57,367 bases of DNA from Methylococcaceae bacterium (GTDB lineage: Bacteria; Pseudomonadota; Gammaproteobacteria; Methylococcales; Methylomonadaceae). Numbering within the stretch: the first letter of the stretch is position 1; every line of letters starts with the position of its first letter. The stretch lies in contig DAOUSN010000010.1 of NCBI GenBank assembly GCA_030627205.1, positions 1-57,367 of the forward strand, in the 5' to 3' direction. Position numbers and translations under genes: made by a program. The notes beneath the pieces were generated by a model. The model was not told the DNA's origin and did no database searches. It saw only the letters and a list, made by a program, of their open reading frames with translations. Positions 44,772-52,783 of the stretch are shown here, piece by piece.

Positions 44772-46442
44772 ATGAAGAATGATGCTGTTAATAATGATGA
44801 ACAAACCGTTTTTACTAAAAAAGGATTGCAGATAGTACTTCGAGGAACAAGTGGCAATATTATTAATGAACTTTTATTTTCTAATCATTTTACCGCAGGG
44901 CGTGCAAATGATAATGATATTATTATTCCAGAAGGTGATGTTAGTCGTTATCACCTCAAAGTAACTCGCGAGCAAGGTCAATGGTGGTTATATAATTTAA
45001 AAAGTGCTAATGGAGTTTATATTCAAGGTGATTTAGTTTTTGATAAACATAGACTTGTCTTTCCTGTTTCTATTGCTTTAGGAAAAATGGGGGTTACCTT
45101 AACCCTCCGCAATGCAAATCAGCCTTTAAGAAAAAAACCTAAAAAATTGGTAAATGATGGCTCTGTCACTCTGTTTACCAATAAAAAACAACCGCCTGCC
45201 TCTGCGCCTAAACAGCCTGATTTATCAGAAGCTGAGATAGGAGCAAAATTATTGAATCCACAAGAACCAGATGATATGGGAGACCATACACGAATAGTGC
45301 GTAGAATTATCCGTAAAGATCAAACGCACCGAAGTAAAGGTTACAAAAAAGTAATTATTTCATTAGCTTTGTTGTTTATTATCGCCTGTGGTTTAATTGG
45401 TTATCAACAATTTGCACTGTCCAATGCGAATACTTTAGCATTAGATATGTTTTATGATATAAAAACCTTAGAAGTCAGTTTATCTCAGTCAGAAATTAGA
45501 TTAGAAAAAAATGCCACTCTTTTTGAATCAATGCTCAAATCTATTGAAAATGTGCAAATGGAAGCCGAACAGCTTGAAAAAATTCGCGTTGAACAAGCAA
45601 AAAATAGAGCCGAATTAGAAAAAATTGCCCTAGAAAGAGAGCGATTAAAACAAGAGCGAAAAAAATTGACTCAAATGAAAGCTAAATATCGTCATTATGC
45701 GAAACAAGCTAAGTCATTACGACTGCGTTTTCCAAAAGCATCACGTTATGAGGAAGAATTAATTGCTAGAGTAGCAAGAGATTTAGGCGAAAGCGAATTA
45801 GAGTTACCTGATTCTTTTGTTAGTGAAGTCAGAAAGTATATAAGTTATTGGCAAGGCTCTAACAGAATGCAACGAGCCATGCTACATTTACAAAAAAAAG
45901 GGTATACAAAAACTATTGTTGCCGCTTTAAAAAAAGAAGGACTCTCCTTACATCTTTTTTATTTACCACTGCAAGAAAGTAATTATAATGAAAAAGCGAT
46001 AGGTCCTACCACTCGCTGGGGAATAGCTAAAGGGGCGTGGCAATTTATACCTGGAACAGCAAGGGATTTTGGTCTTAAAACAGGGCCTTTAGCATCAAGA
46101 CGAGAATATGATTCACAAGATGAGCGGTTTGATTTTAATAAGGCCGCTTATGCGGGGGCTAAATATTTAAAATATATTTTCAGTACCGAATCACAAGCCT
46201 CAGGATTATTAGTCATTGCAAGTTATAATTATGGGCAGACGCGAATTAATAAGAATATTAAAAAAATGCCCAATAACCCTAGGGAACGCAATTTTTGGAA
46301 ATATATTCAACGCTATAAACTGCCTACAGAAACCCATAATTATGTTTATTATATTTTCTCAGCGGCGGTCATCGGGCAAGATCCTAAGCATTTTGGATTT
46401 AAATTCCTTCCGCCTTTTTTACCTTCTACGGATAAATCATAA
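44772..46442 (+). CDS. FHA - transmembrane - coiled coil - lytic transglycosylase (SLT) fusion protein
   Basis: A 556-residue protein from an ATG with GGAG upstream (an in-frame TTG at 44733 is less likely). Residues 20-112 are an FHA domain with the phosphopeptide-binding set AGR (43-45), SRYH (58-61) and SANG (78-81). A basic patch before one membrane helix (193-212) places the FHA domain in the cytoplasm. A coiled coil (about 245-312) is followed by a periplasmic SLT domain of the MltD/Slt type (395-545): QESNYN with catalytic Glu402, then GAWQFIPGTARDFGL and SYNYGQTRI. It could open peptidoglycan for T6SS assembly under control of the kinase and phosphatase encoded nearby. It is divergent from tagH and upstream of hcp. 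Confidence 0.92.
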   Translation: MKNDAVNNDEQTVFTKKGLQIVLRGTSGNIINELLFSNHFTAGRANDNDIIIPEGDVSRYHLKVTREQGQWWLYNLKSANGVYIQGDLVFDKHRLVFPVSIALGKMGVTLTLRNANQPLRKKPKKLVNDGSVTLFTNKKQPPASAPKQPDLSEAEIGAKLLNPQEPDDMGDHTRIVRRIIRKDQTHRSKGYKKVIISLALLFIIACGLIGYQQFALSNANTLALDMFYDIKTLEVSLSQSEIRLEKNATLFESMLKSIENVQMEAEQLEKIRVEQAKNRAELEKIALERERLKQERKKLTQMKAKYRHYAKQAKSLRLRFPKASRYEEELIARVARDLGESELELPDSFVSEVRKYISYWQGSNRMQRAMLHLQKKGYTKTIVAALKKEGLSLHLFYLPLQESNYNEKAIGPTTRWGIAKGAWQFIPGTARDFGLKTGPLASRREYDSQDERFDFNKAAYAGAKYLKYIFSTESQASGLLVIASYNYGQTRINKNIKKMPNNPRERNFWKYIQRYKLPTETHNYVYYIFSAAVIGQDPKHFGFKFLPPFLPSTDKS

Positions 46443-46534
46443 GTGTTACTTAAAAGGTTCAAGGTGTGAATAAAAATTCACAGTAATTATTAAAGGGTTT
46501 ATCAAGAACCTAAATAGAATACGGTTTAATACAA

Positions 46535-46550
46535 TGGCATTATAATTGCT
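46535..46550 (+). promoter_or_regulatory. Sigma54 (-24/-12) promoter upstream of hcp
   Basis: TGGCATTATAATTGCT fits the sigma54 consensus TGGCAC-N5-TTGCW, with exact GG-N10-GC spacing (GG at 46536-46537, GC at 46548-46549). Transcription should start near 46560, about 37 bases before the hcp ATG. The VasH-type activator at 27133 is the obvious partner; its binding sites would lie further upstream in 46443-46534. Confidence 0.8.
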
Positions 46551-46596
46551 TGTATTAAAAATGTATTTAACTAAATTTAATTCATAGGAGTTTAAA

Positions 46597-47103
46597 ATGC
46601 CAGAAATAGCATATATTCAAGTCAAAGGTGAAGAACAAGGTTTAATTACATCGGGTGCTAACAGTGAAGATAGTATGGGAAAAGGTAATTTTAAAGACGA
46701 ATGGAGTGATTATTCCAAAGTTATTGCTTTTGAACATAAAATAACCCTCCCTGTAGATCCTATGAATGGACAGCCTGCGGGCTCAAGATTACATAAACCT
46801 TTTGTTATCCATAAAGAATTTGATAAAGCGTCACCTCTTTTGTATAAAGCTCTATGTTCAGGCGAAAGTTTAGAGGTAGAAATGATCTGGAGACGAACGA
46901 AAGGAAGTGAGCAAACAAAATATTTTACACATAAATTATTTGAAGCAATATTAGTTAATGTTGATGCCATAATGCCAATTGTTACTATGAAGGAAAATGA
47001 AAGCCGTAAACATGAAGAGCGTTGGTCTTTTTCTTATCGTAAAATTGAGTGGGAACATACTGAAGCCAGCACTTCCTCAAGTGATGATTGGCAAGAAGGT
47101 TAA
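46597..47103 (+). CDS. hcp: T6SS inner-tube protein Hcp (TssD)
   Basis: A 168-residue Hcp-family protein that stacks as hexameric rings to form the tail tube and can carry effectors. The start AYIQVKGEEQGLITSGA, the stretch HKPFVIHKEFDKASPLLYKAL and the C-terminal RKIEWEH strand are characteristic. The ribosome site AGGAG lies 7 bases before the ATG. A sigma54 promoter precedes it, so hcp, the PAAR gene and vgrG likely form one activated operon. Confidence 0.97.
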   Translation: MPEIAYIQVKGEEQGLITSGANSEDSMGKGNFKDEWSDYSKVIAFEHKITLPVDPMNGQPAGSRLHKPFVIHKEFDKASPLLYKALCSGESLEVEMIWRRTKGSEQTKYFTHKLFEAILVNVDAIMPIVTMKENESRKHEERWSFSYRKIEWEHTEASTSSSDDWQEG

Positions 47104-47126
47104 TAACGATATTTTAGGAGACGACT

Positions 47127-47627
47127 ATGGCAGGAAAACCCGCCGCCCGTTTAGGCGATAAGGTATCTCATTCGTTACCCCCTATTTTAACGGGTGTACC
47201 GACGAGTCCTAATGTATTAATAGGGTTTCGTCCTGTATGGAAGGGCGTTCCTTCTACATCAGTCAATGCTTTAAAAGCGGCTAAAAAAGCAGGAGATACC
47301 GCGATTAAAATAGCTAAGGCGGCAACGAAGGCAGCAACGGGAACGCCTGCCTATCCTGCTTTAAAAGTAGCTGAAGAAGCGGTTAAAGCAGCTACTTTAG
47401 CAAGTATGAGTGCAACGATTGCTAGTTTATCGGCAGGGGCGGATATGCATATTTGTACCACCCCCTTACCCATTCCTCCGCACGGCCCGGGTGTTGTTAT
47501 AGATGGGAGTAAAAAGGTGCTGGTTAATAATCTTCCTGTTGCCTGCCAAGGAGATACAATATTAGAAGCCATAGGGCCGCCTAATAAGATTAATAAAGGG
47601 TGTTCTAGTGTTATTATCGGCGGATAA
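47127..47627 (+). CDS. PAAR-repeat spike-tip protein with Ala/Lys-rich insertion
   Basis: A 166-residue PAAR-family protein that would sharpen the VgrG spike. The N-terminal PAAR segment has KPAARLGDKVSH and the C-terminal part has DMHICTTPLPIPPHGPG and GSKKVLVNNLPVACQGD. His108, His119 and Cys159 are plausible metal ligands at the cone tip. Residues 45-103 are an Ala/Lys-rich helical insertion with heptad-like units (AAKKAGDTAIKIAKAATKAA), which breaks the usual 95-residue fold. A GGAG ribosome site precedes the ATG. It lies between hcp and vgrG, 11 bases before the latter. Confidence 0.92.
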   Translation: MAGKPAARLGDKVSHSLPPILTGVPTSPNVLIGFRPVWKGVPSTSVNALKAAKKAGDTAIKIAKAATKAATGTPAYPALKVAEEAVKAATLASMSATIASLSAGADMHICTTPLPIPPHGPGVVIDGSKKVLVNNLPVACQGDTILEAIGPPNKINKGCSSVIIGG

Positions 47628-47638
47628 ACGGATGTTTT

Positions 47639-50242
47639 ATGTCAACTAATATTTCTGCGAATGAAGCCCGTTTTTTATTTAGCATTGCTGGAGAAAAATT
47701 TGGGGTCTTAGGGTTTCAGAGTTATGAAGCTATTTCTAAGCCTTATTATATGAAACTTAGATTAGTTTCAGAAGATGCGCAGATAGATTTTTCTCAAATG
47801 ATGGATAAATCGGCAGTCTTAACCTTTTCACTCTTAAAAGATGGCGTTGAACGTTATCTTCATGGAATTGTTAATCGCTTTGAACAACGAGAGCAACATA
47901 ATCGTTTTACCATTTATCATGCCACCGTTATTTCACCGCTTTGGTACTTAACGCAGCGGTTTAATTGCCGTATTTTTCAGTATAAAAGTGCCAAAGATAT
48001 TATTGAAGAAATTTTAAAAGAAGCCTTACCGACGTTAAAATTTAAATTTCGTTTAGACGCGGCGTTAGAATCACGTGATTATTGTGTGCAATACCGAGAA
48101 TCTGAGTTTGCGTTTATTTGCCGGTTACTTGAAGAAGAAGGAATTTTTTATTTTTTTGAACATTCTCAAGAGGGTTGTGATTTAATTTTTGCTGATGGTT
48201 CATTTGCTCATCATCCCATCCCTAATGATGAAAATGTTATCTTTAACCCCCAGCATTATGGACAAGTTGGCGATGAGCATATTAGTCAGTTTTTTTATGC
48301 CGAACAAATTTGCTCAGGAAAAGTGAGTCTAAGGGATTTTAATTTTAAAAGACCTTTTACCCCAGAAGGCGAGCAAATGACCTCGGAGCATTCAGAATTA
48401 GAAATTTATGATTATCCAGGTCGTTTTCAAGAGGGTGGACAAGGGAGTCGCTTTGCTAAAATTCGTTTAGAAGAACAGCAAACTAAACGAAAAGTTGCCA
48501 ATGGACAAAGTTTTTGTACCAGTTTAATTCCTGGGTATTATTTTAATTTAGAAGAGCATTCGCGTAATGATTTTAATCAGCGTTATTTATTAACGGAATT
48601 ACGGCTTAGGGTGGAACAACCGCAAGTTTTGGAAGAAACAGGCAGTGGTTCAACGGCTGAAAGTATTTTTGATAGTCAATTTGAATGTATTCCTTTTTCT
48701 GTGCCTTTTCGTCCTGCAAAAATAACCCCTAAACCGATTATGCGAGGCACACAGACTGCGATTGTGGTTGGAGAGTCGGGAGATGAAATTTATACCAATA
48801 AACATGGTGAAATTAAAGTACAGTTTCATTGGGATAGAGAGGGGCAAAACAATGATAAAAGTTCCTGTTGGATTCGCGTTTCTCAGCAATGGGCAGGAAT
48901 AGGCTGGGGCGGCATTAATATTCCACGTGTCGGTCAAGAAGTGATTGTTGATTTTTTAGAAGATGACCCTGACCGACCTATTGTAACGGGGCGAGTTTAT
49001 AACGGTAAACATACAACCCCCTATTCGTTACCGAGTGAAAAAACGAAATCAACGCTTAAATCACGTTCTTCACCGGGTGGGCGAGGGTTTAATGAGATTC
49101 GCTTTGAGGATAAAAAAGGTAAAGAGCAACTTTTTTTTCATGCGGAGAAAGATTATGATTTACGGGTTAAGCATGATCGGCGTGAATATATTGGTAATGA
49201 TCATAGTTTAATTGTTAAGAAAGATGTTCAGCATTTGATTGAAGAACGACAGAATGTGACGGTTAAAAAGGATAATCGTTTGTATGTTGAGGGCAGTGAG
49301 TATCATTATATTAAAAAGGATTTGCATCAAAAGATTAGAATGAAATATCTAAATCATGCGGGAACGCAATCACATTTTAAAGCAGGACAAAAAATTGTGA
49401 TTGATGCGGGGATGGATATTACCTTAAAAGCTGGGGGGAGTTTTATTCGTATTAATGCTTCGGGGGTTACTATTAAGGGGTCGATGGTTAAGATTAATAG
49501 TGGGGGTTCGGCTGGGAAAGCAACTAAAGCTCAAGCGCAAACGCCGTCACAACCTGATAAAGCTGATAATGCTAAACCTGGTAAGCAAGATAAACCTAAA
49601 TCACCTGCTATTTGGGCGGCAAAAGTTGTTGATATTGCGACCTTGAGTGCTCAATCTCTTACTTTTAAGAAATCGGCGAAAGATGGTACACCCTTTTGTG
49701 AAGAATGTGAGAAAAAGAATTCTTCCCCGCCTTTAGTTAAAAATTCTGACGCTAAAGAAAAATTATCAAAAACAATAGCCGATGTACTTGATGATGATGA
49801 TGTGCAACCAAAATACCCCGCGTCAAATGGAAATACGAATACAACATGGTGTAATCGAGCGGCACATCGAATTTTAGATAAACAGGGATATGATACATCT
49901 GGAATTCTTAACAATATTCCCGATACTAATAAACCTCATATTGGCTATACTTCGGCAAATAGTATGGCTAAAAATGCGGCTAATTCAGCCAAAAATCCAA
50001 ACAGTGGTGTTAAAGAGCTTACCGAGGCAGAGGCAAAAAAACTAGCTAATCAAGGTGTTCCTGTGATGGCGGTTGCTTCTAATCCTAAAGGTCATGGGCA
50101 TGTGGGTATTGTTGCAGCAAGTGATGGAGATAAAACCATGATATCGCAAGCAGGCTCTAAAGTAGGAACTCGTTCTGTAGAAATCTCGTTTAAAGGGTTA
50201 AATCCTGTGAAGTATTATCAATTGCCAAAGAAGAGTAACTAG
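47639..50242 (+). CDS. vgrG: Evolved VgrG (TssI) spike with C-terminal Cys/His hydrolase-like domain
   Basis: An 867-residue spike protein. Residues 1-360 are the gp27-like base and 385-475 the gp5 OB fold (GEIKVQFHWDREGQ and RVGQEVIVDFLEDDPDRPIV). The region 475-625 is a beta-helix needle with a DUF2345-like repeat end (GGSFIRINASGVTIKG). A Lys/Pro/Gln-rich linker (625-655) leads to an FCEEC motif (Cys687, Cys690), and then a 150-residue tail. The tail has Cys738 in TTWCNRAAHRIL and His819/His821 in GHGHVGIVAA, the arrangement of NlpC/P60- or CHAP-like peptidoglycan amidases. It is therefore a probable specialised VgrG with an anti-wall effector. Immunity is inferred to come from the gene that starts immediately after its stop. 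Confidence 0.95.
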   Translation: MSTNISANEARFLFSIAGEKFGVLGFQSYEAISKPYYMKLRLVSEDAQIDFSQMMDKSAVLTFSLLKDGVERYLHGIVNRFEQREQHNRFTIYHATVISPLWYLTQRFNCRIFQYKSAKDIIEEILKEALPTLKFKFRLDAALESRDYCVQYRESEFAFICRLLEEEGIFYFFEHSQEGCDLIFADGSFAHHPIPNDENVIFNPQHYGQVGDEHISQFFYAEQICSGKVSLRDFNFKRPFTPEGEQMTSEHSELEIYDYPGRFQEGGQGSRFAKIRLEEQQTKRKVANGQSFCTSLIPGYYFNLEEHSRNDFNQRYLLTELRLRVEQPQVLEETGSGSTAESIFDSQFECIPFSVPFRPAKITPKPIMRGTQTAIVVGESGDEIYTNKHGEIKVQFHWDREGQNNDKSSCWIRVSQQWAGIGWGGINIPRVGQEVIVDFLEDDPDRPIVTGRVYNGKHTTPYSLPSEKTKSTLKSRSSPGGRGFNEIRFEDKKGKEQLFFHAEKDYDLRVKHDRREYIGNDHSLIVKKDVQHLIEERQNVTVKKDNRLYVEGSEYHYIKKDLHQKIRMKYLNHAGTQSHFKAGQKIVIDAGMDITLKAGGSFIRINASGVTIKGSMVKINSGGSAGKATKAQAQTPSQPDKADNAKPGKQDKPKSPAIWAAKVVDIATLSAQSLTFKKSAKDGTPFCEECEKKNSSPPLVKNSDAKEKLSKTIADVLDDDDVQPKYPASNGNTNTTWCNRAAHRILDKQGYDTSGILNNIPDTNKPHIGYTSANSMAKNAANSAKNPNSGVKELTEAEAKKLANQGVPVMAVASNPKGHGHVGIVAASDGDKTMISQAGSKVGTRSVEISFKGLNPVKYYQLPKKSN

Positions 50243-50722
50243 ATGAGTGGTTTAGCTGATTATAAAAATTTACAGGGTTGCTGGTCATCTCATTATCCTA
50301 TAGGATCTGGATTAATGGGAATGTATGTTTTTTTGCCAGAGAATAAATATCATTATATGACTTTATTACAGCAAGATAACCAGAATCAATACAATGGTCA
50401 TCATGGTGTTTTTGAGATAGTAGAAGGGCAGGTAATTATTCAGCAATCACACGATTTTTATTGGGATTCCCCTTGTGTTGAAACAGCTAATGGTTGTTTT
50501 CCTGCTGTAGATGCTAATCTTGAATTACGTCCTATTTCGTCGGAAAAAATAGAGATTGGAAATTTATTTTCGTTGGATACTTATTCCATGCCAATGACAT
50601 TAAAACTTATACCTATAAAGGAGTCAGATTTTGAATTGTATTCTAAGATTTGTTCAGACCCTGATACAGATGACAGTGTCAGTTATTTTTTAAAAATACG
50701 CGAATTGCTTTTAGACGCTTAA
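50243..50722 (+). CDS. Probable immunity protein for the VgrG-linked effector
   Basis: A 159-residue protein of unknown family. Its ATG follows the vgrG stop with no gap, so the two are tightly coupled. There is no obvious signal peptide or membrane helix. It contains four Cys residues (CW at residue 13, SPCVETANGC, and C near 136) and is acidic. The position directly after a specialised VgrG and before an adaptor gene is typical of effector-specific immunity genes. A periplasmic immunity protein would be expected for a wall amidase, so the absence of a visible export signal is a caution; it could also be a second effector-associated protein. Confidence 0.65.
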   Translation: MSGLADYKNLQGCWSSHYPIGSGLMGMYVFLPENKYHYMTLLQQDNQNQYNGHHGVFEIVEGQVIIQQSHDFYWDSPCVETANGCFPAVDANLELRPISSEKIEIGNLFSLDTYSMPMTLKLIPIKESDFELYSKICSDPDTDDSVSYFLKIRELLLDA

Positions 50723-50744
50723 GTGAATAGGGATATTATAAAAT

Positions 50745-51290
50745 ATGATTAATTCATGGAAAAATATTGTTCATCAAGCAAGTTTTGAGCAGGGTAAGGA
50801 GTTATTTGCTTTGGTTGATGCGGCTAAGATTGATGAGATTCCTGCTTTGTTTTTTGATTTGGAGGAAGATCCTGAGTATTTTTCTTTGTTTTTTGAGACT
50901 CCGCAGGAGGAGTTGTTTGATGTTGCGCCGTATTTGATTCGGTTGTCGGCGGATTCTGATTTTCTGGCTTGGTTGTTGAATGAGGGTTGGGGGCAAAGTT
51001 GGGGGATTTTTATTGTGACTGAGGAAGCTGATATTGAGGTTTTGTTTGAGCATTTTCGTCAGTTTTTGAAGGTTGAAGATCCTGAGGGCAATCGCTTGTT
51101 TTTTCGTTTTTATGATCCGCGTGTGTTGCGTATTTTTTTACCGACTTGTAATGCTAAAGAGGTGTTTGATTTTTTTGGTGAGGTGGTTGATGAGTTTTTG
51201 GTTGAGGCGGATGAAGAGGATAATTTGTTATCTTTTAAAAAATCGGAGATTGGGCTTAACGCTGAGACATTTCATATATTCAGGAATTGA
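50745..51290 (+). CDS. DUF4123 T6SS effector adaptor (Tap/TEC), copy 1
   Basis: A 181-residue DUF4123 protein. The family hallmarks are ALVDAAK near the start, the Glu/Asp-rich DLEEDPEYF, NEGWGQSWGIF and the invariant LFFRFYDPRVLRIFLPTC. DUF4123 chaperones load a cognate effector onto a VgrG tip. Codon use differs sharply from its neighbours: Leu and Val are mostly TTG and GTT, making the coding strand G+T rich. It is about 80% identical to the second copy at 54114. It precedes the IRxEQM protein and the amidase effector, its likely cargo. Confidence 0.93.
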   Translation: MINSWKNIVHQASFEQGKELFALVDAAKIDEIPALFFDLEEDPEYFSLFFETPQEELFDVAPYLIRLSADSDFLAWLLNEGWGQSWGIFIVTEEADIEVLFEHFRQFLKVEDPEGNRLFFRFYDPRVLRIFLPTCNAKEVFDFFGEVVDEFLVEADEEDNLLSFKKSEIGLNAETFHIFRN

Positions 51291-51308
51291 GATTTAAATG
51301 GTTAATTT

Positions 51309-51674
51309 ATGTTGATAATTCGTGAGGAACAAATGGTGGTACTGAGTGAATATATGCTCAAGCAGTTTGAAGAGCGTATGATTATTCATCTTTACAGTAA
51401 TTTTCCTAATGAAACAAAAGATATATCTGATTTAGAGTTGCGGAAAACTATATGCTCCAATATTGATAGAGCAGCTAAATATAATGTAAAAGATGAAGTG
51501 GATGTTAAACGATACTTAGAATATGTGGTTCGTTATGATTCTGAATTTGATATTAACCCAAACTTACCTTGGGCAATTAACATTTTCGGTGATGAAAATT
51601 TGACAGGAACAGAAAAAATGAATCAACTTGATGACTATGAGCTGTTTGTTCTTAAATTAGGTAATCAAAAATGA
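51309..51674 (+). CDS. Small IRxEQM-family protein next to DUF4123, copy 1
   Basis: A 121-residue protein with no named function that I know. It starts MLIIREEQM and has helical, charged sequence (QFEERMIIHLYSNFP, then DVKRYLEYVVRYDSEFD and NPNLPWAINIF). The gene at 54684 encodes a diverged relative (MKIRKEQMDSFEQAEL, then FPEAKEIPVKEL and a GQEFDTEFP block). Both lie directly after a DUF4123 adaptor and directly before a lytic effector, overlapping or abutting it; here it overlaps the amidase gene by four bases. A role as co-chaperone or linker between adaptor and effector is an inference from that fixed position. Confidence 0.8.
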   Translation: MLIIREEQMVVLSEYMLKQFEERMIIHLYSNFPNETKDISDLELRKTICSNIDRAAKYNVKDEVDVKRYLEYVVRYDSEFDINPNLPWAINIFGDENLTGTEKMNQLDDYELFVLKLGNQK

Positions 51675-52783
51675 GCTATAGAAAAGCAATAAATTTAAGT
51701 CAACCTAAAAATCAGAAAGCGATACAAGAGGTTAACAAAAAAATACCTATTGCAAACACACCTGAACTTCAAGAGCAATGGATGACGGCTTATATTGAAG
51801 CAGGTGGAGAGTATGAAGAAATTGAACCATCTGGTAAGAAACCAAGTGATGTTAAACAATCATGTATTGATTGTGTTAAGAATAAACAAGAAAAATATAT
51901 TGTAAATATAACTGTTGTTAGCGAATGTAATAAATCGCCTCATGCAAAATGTATTTCTCAAGGAATAGAGAATGTTAAAGTTTATGTTGAAGGAAAACTA
52001 AAAGGAAAAACGGATAAAAATGGATATGTTAAGCTAGAAGGAGAAAAACTTTCTAAAAAGATAGTGACAATAAAGCATGAGCTATATTTGAATGATGATA
52101 ATTATACAATACAAAAAAAGAAATCTGATCATGAGTTTATTATGAAATTCGACCAATCTCAGTTAAGTAAAAAAATTAATTCAACCTTGAATATTAAAAA
52201 AAGAGGTGATTGGTCTACTAGAACTCCAGATGTATCAGAACATGAAGAAGACAGGTGCTATTCTATTGTAACTATTCATCATGCAGGTGATTATGATATT
52301 GATACGCCACTAGAAGTAGAAGAAAAGCATATGGGAGATAGATGTACTTTTTGTTTTAGCAGTCCAAACGGATGGACTGATATTGGTTATCATTATCTTA
52401 TTAACGATAAAGGTCAAATATATGAAGGAAGACAAATTGGGTATAAAGGTTCTCATGTTGGAGGAAATAATAGCTATAAAATAGGGATAAACTTTCTTAA
52501 TGATTATAATACTGAGGGGTGGTTAAGAGGAGGTAAAGACCCTTTAAGTCGTCTTCAGTTTCTCTCCTGTATTAACCTAATTAAAACATTAAAAGAATAT
52601 TTTCCATTGCAAGAACTAGGAGGGCATAAAGATTATGCAGTGAATTCAGACGATGATGAAAATTTTTGTCCTGGAAATATTTTATATGCAACATTAGATA
52701 TTTTAAGAGAGAAAACAGGTTTAACAAAACCTATGATTTATAATAAAACACATGCTCATGAGATATATAACAAATGCGAGTAA
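51671..52783 (+). CDS. Probable T6SS amidase effector (PGRP/Amidase_2 fold) with Ig-like N-terminal domain
   Basis: A 370-residue protein. The N-terminal 60 residues are polar and presumably contact the adaptor. A SCIDC motif precedes a carboxypeptidase-regulatory/Ig-like domain (about 75-155, with VKVYVEGKLKGKTDKNGYVK). The C-terminal domain (195-345) is a zinc amidase like T7 lysozyme/PGRP. It shows IVTIHHAGD (His203/204), DIGYHYLINDKGQIYEGR (His241), GGHKDYA (His319) and FCPGN (Cys333), so N-acetylmuramoyl-L-alanine amidase activity is expected. No signal peptide is visible, as expected for T6SS delivery. A small membrane protein overlapping its end may give immunity. Confidence 0.9.
   Translation: MSYRKAINLSQPKNQKAIQEVNKKIPIANTPELQEQWMTAYIEAGGEYEEIEPSGKKPSDVKQSCIDCVKNKQEKYIVNITVVSECNKSPHAKCISQGIENVKVYVEGKLKGKTDKNGYVKLEGEKLSKKIVTIKHELYLNDDNYTIQKKKSDHEFIMKFDQSQLSKKINSTLNIKKRGDWSTRTPDVSEHEEDRCYSIVTIHHAGDYDIDTPLEVEEKHMGDRCTFCFSSPNGWTDIGYHYLINDKGQIYEGRQIGYKGSHVGGNNSYKIGINFLNDYNTEGWLRGGKDPLSRLQFLSCINLIKTLKEYFPLQELGGHKDYAVNSDDDENFCPGNILYATLDILREKTGLTKPMIYNKTHAHEIYNKCE

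Noticed and set aside
46216-46473. Plus-strand frame overlapping the end of the FHA-SLT gene
   Set aside because: It lies in another frame over the conserved SLT domain and lacks a ribosome site.
50802-51053. Minus-strand open frame inside the DUF4123 gene (and its twin at 54105-54422)
   Set aside because: The Lys/Gln/Leu-rich product is a shadow caused by the G+T-rich codon use of the true gene; the two twins exist only because the adaptors are copies.
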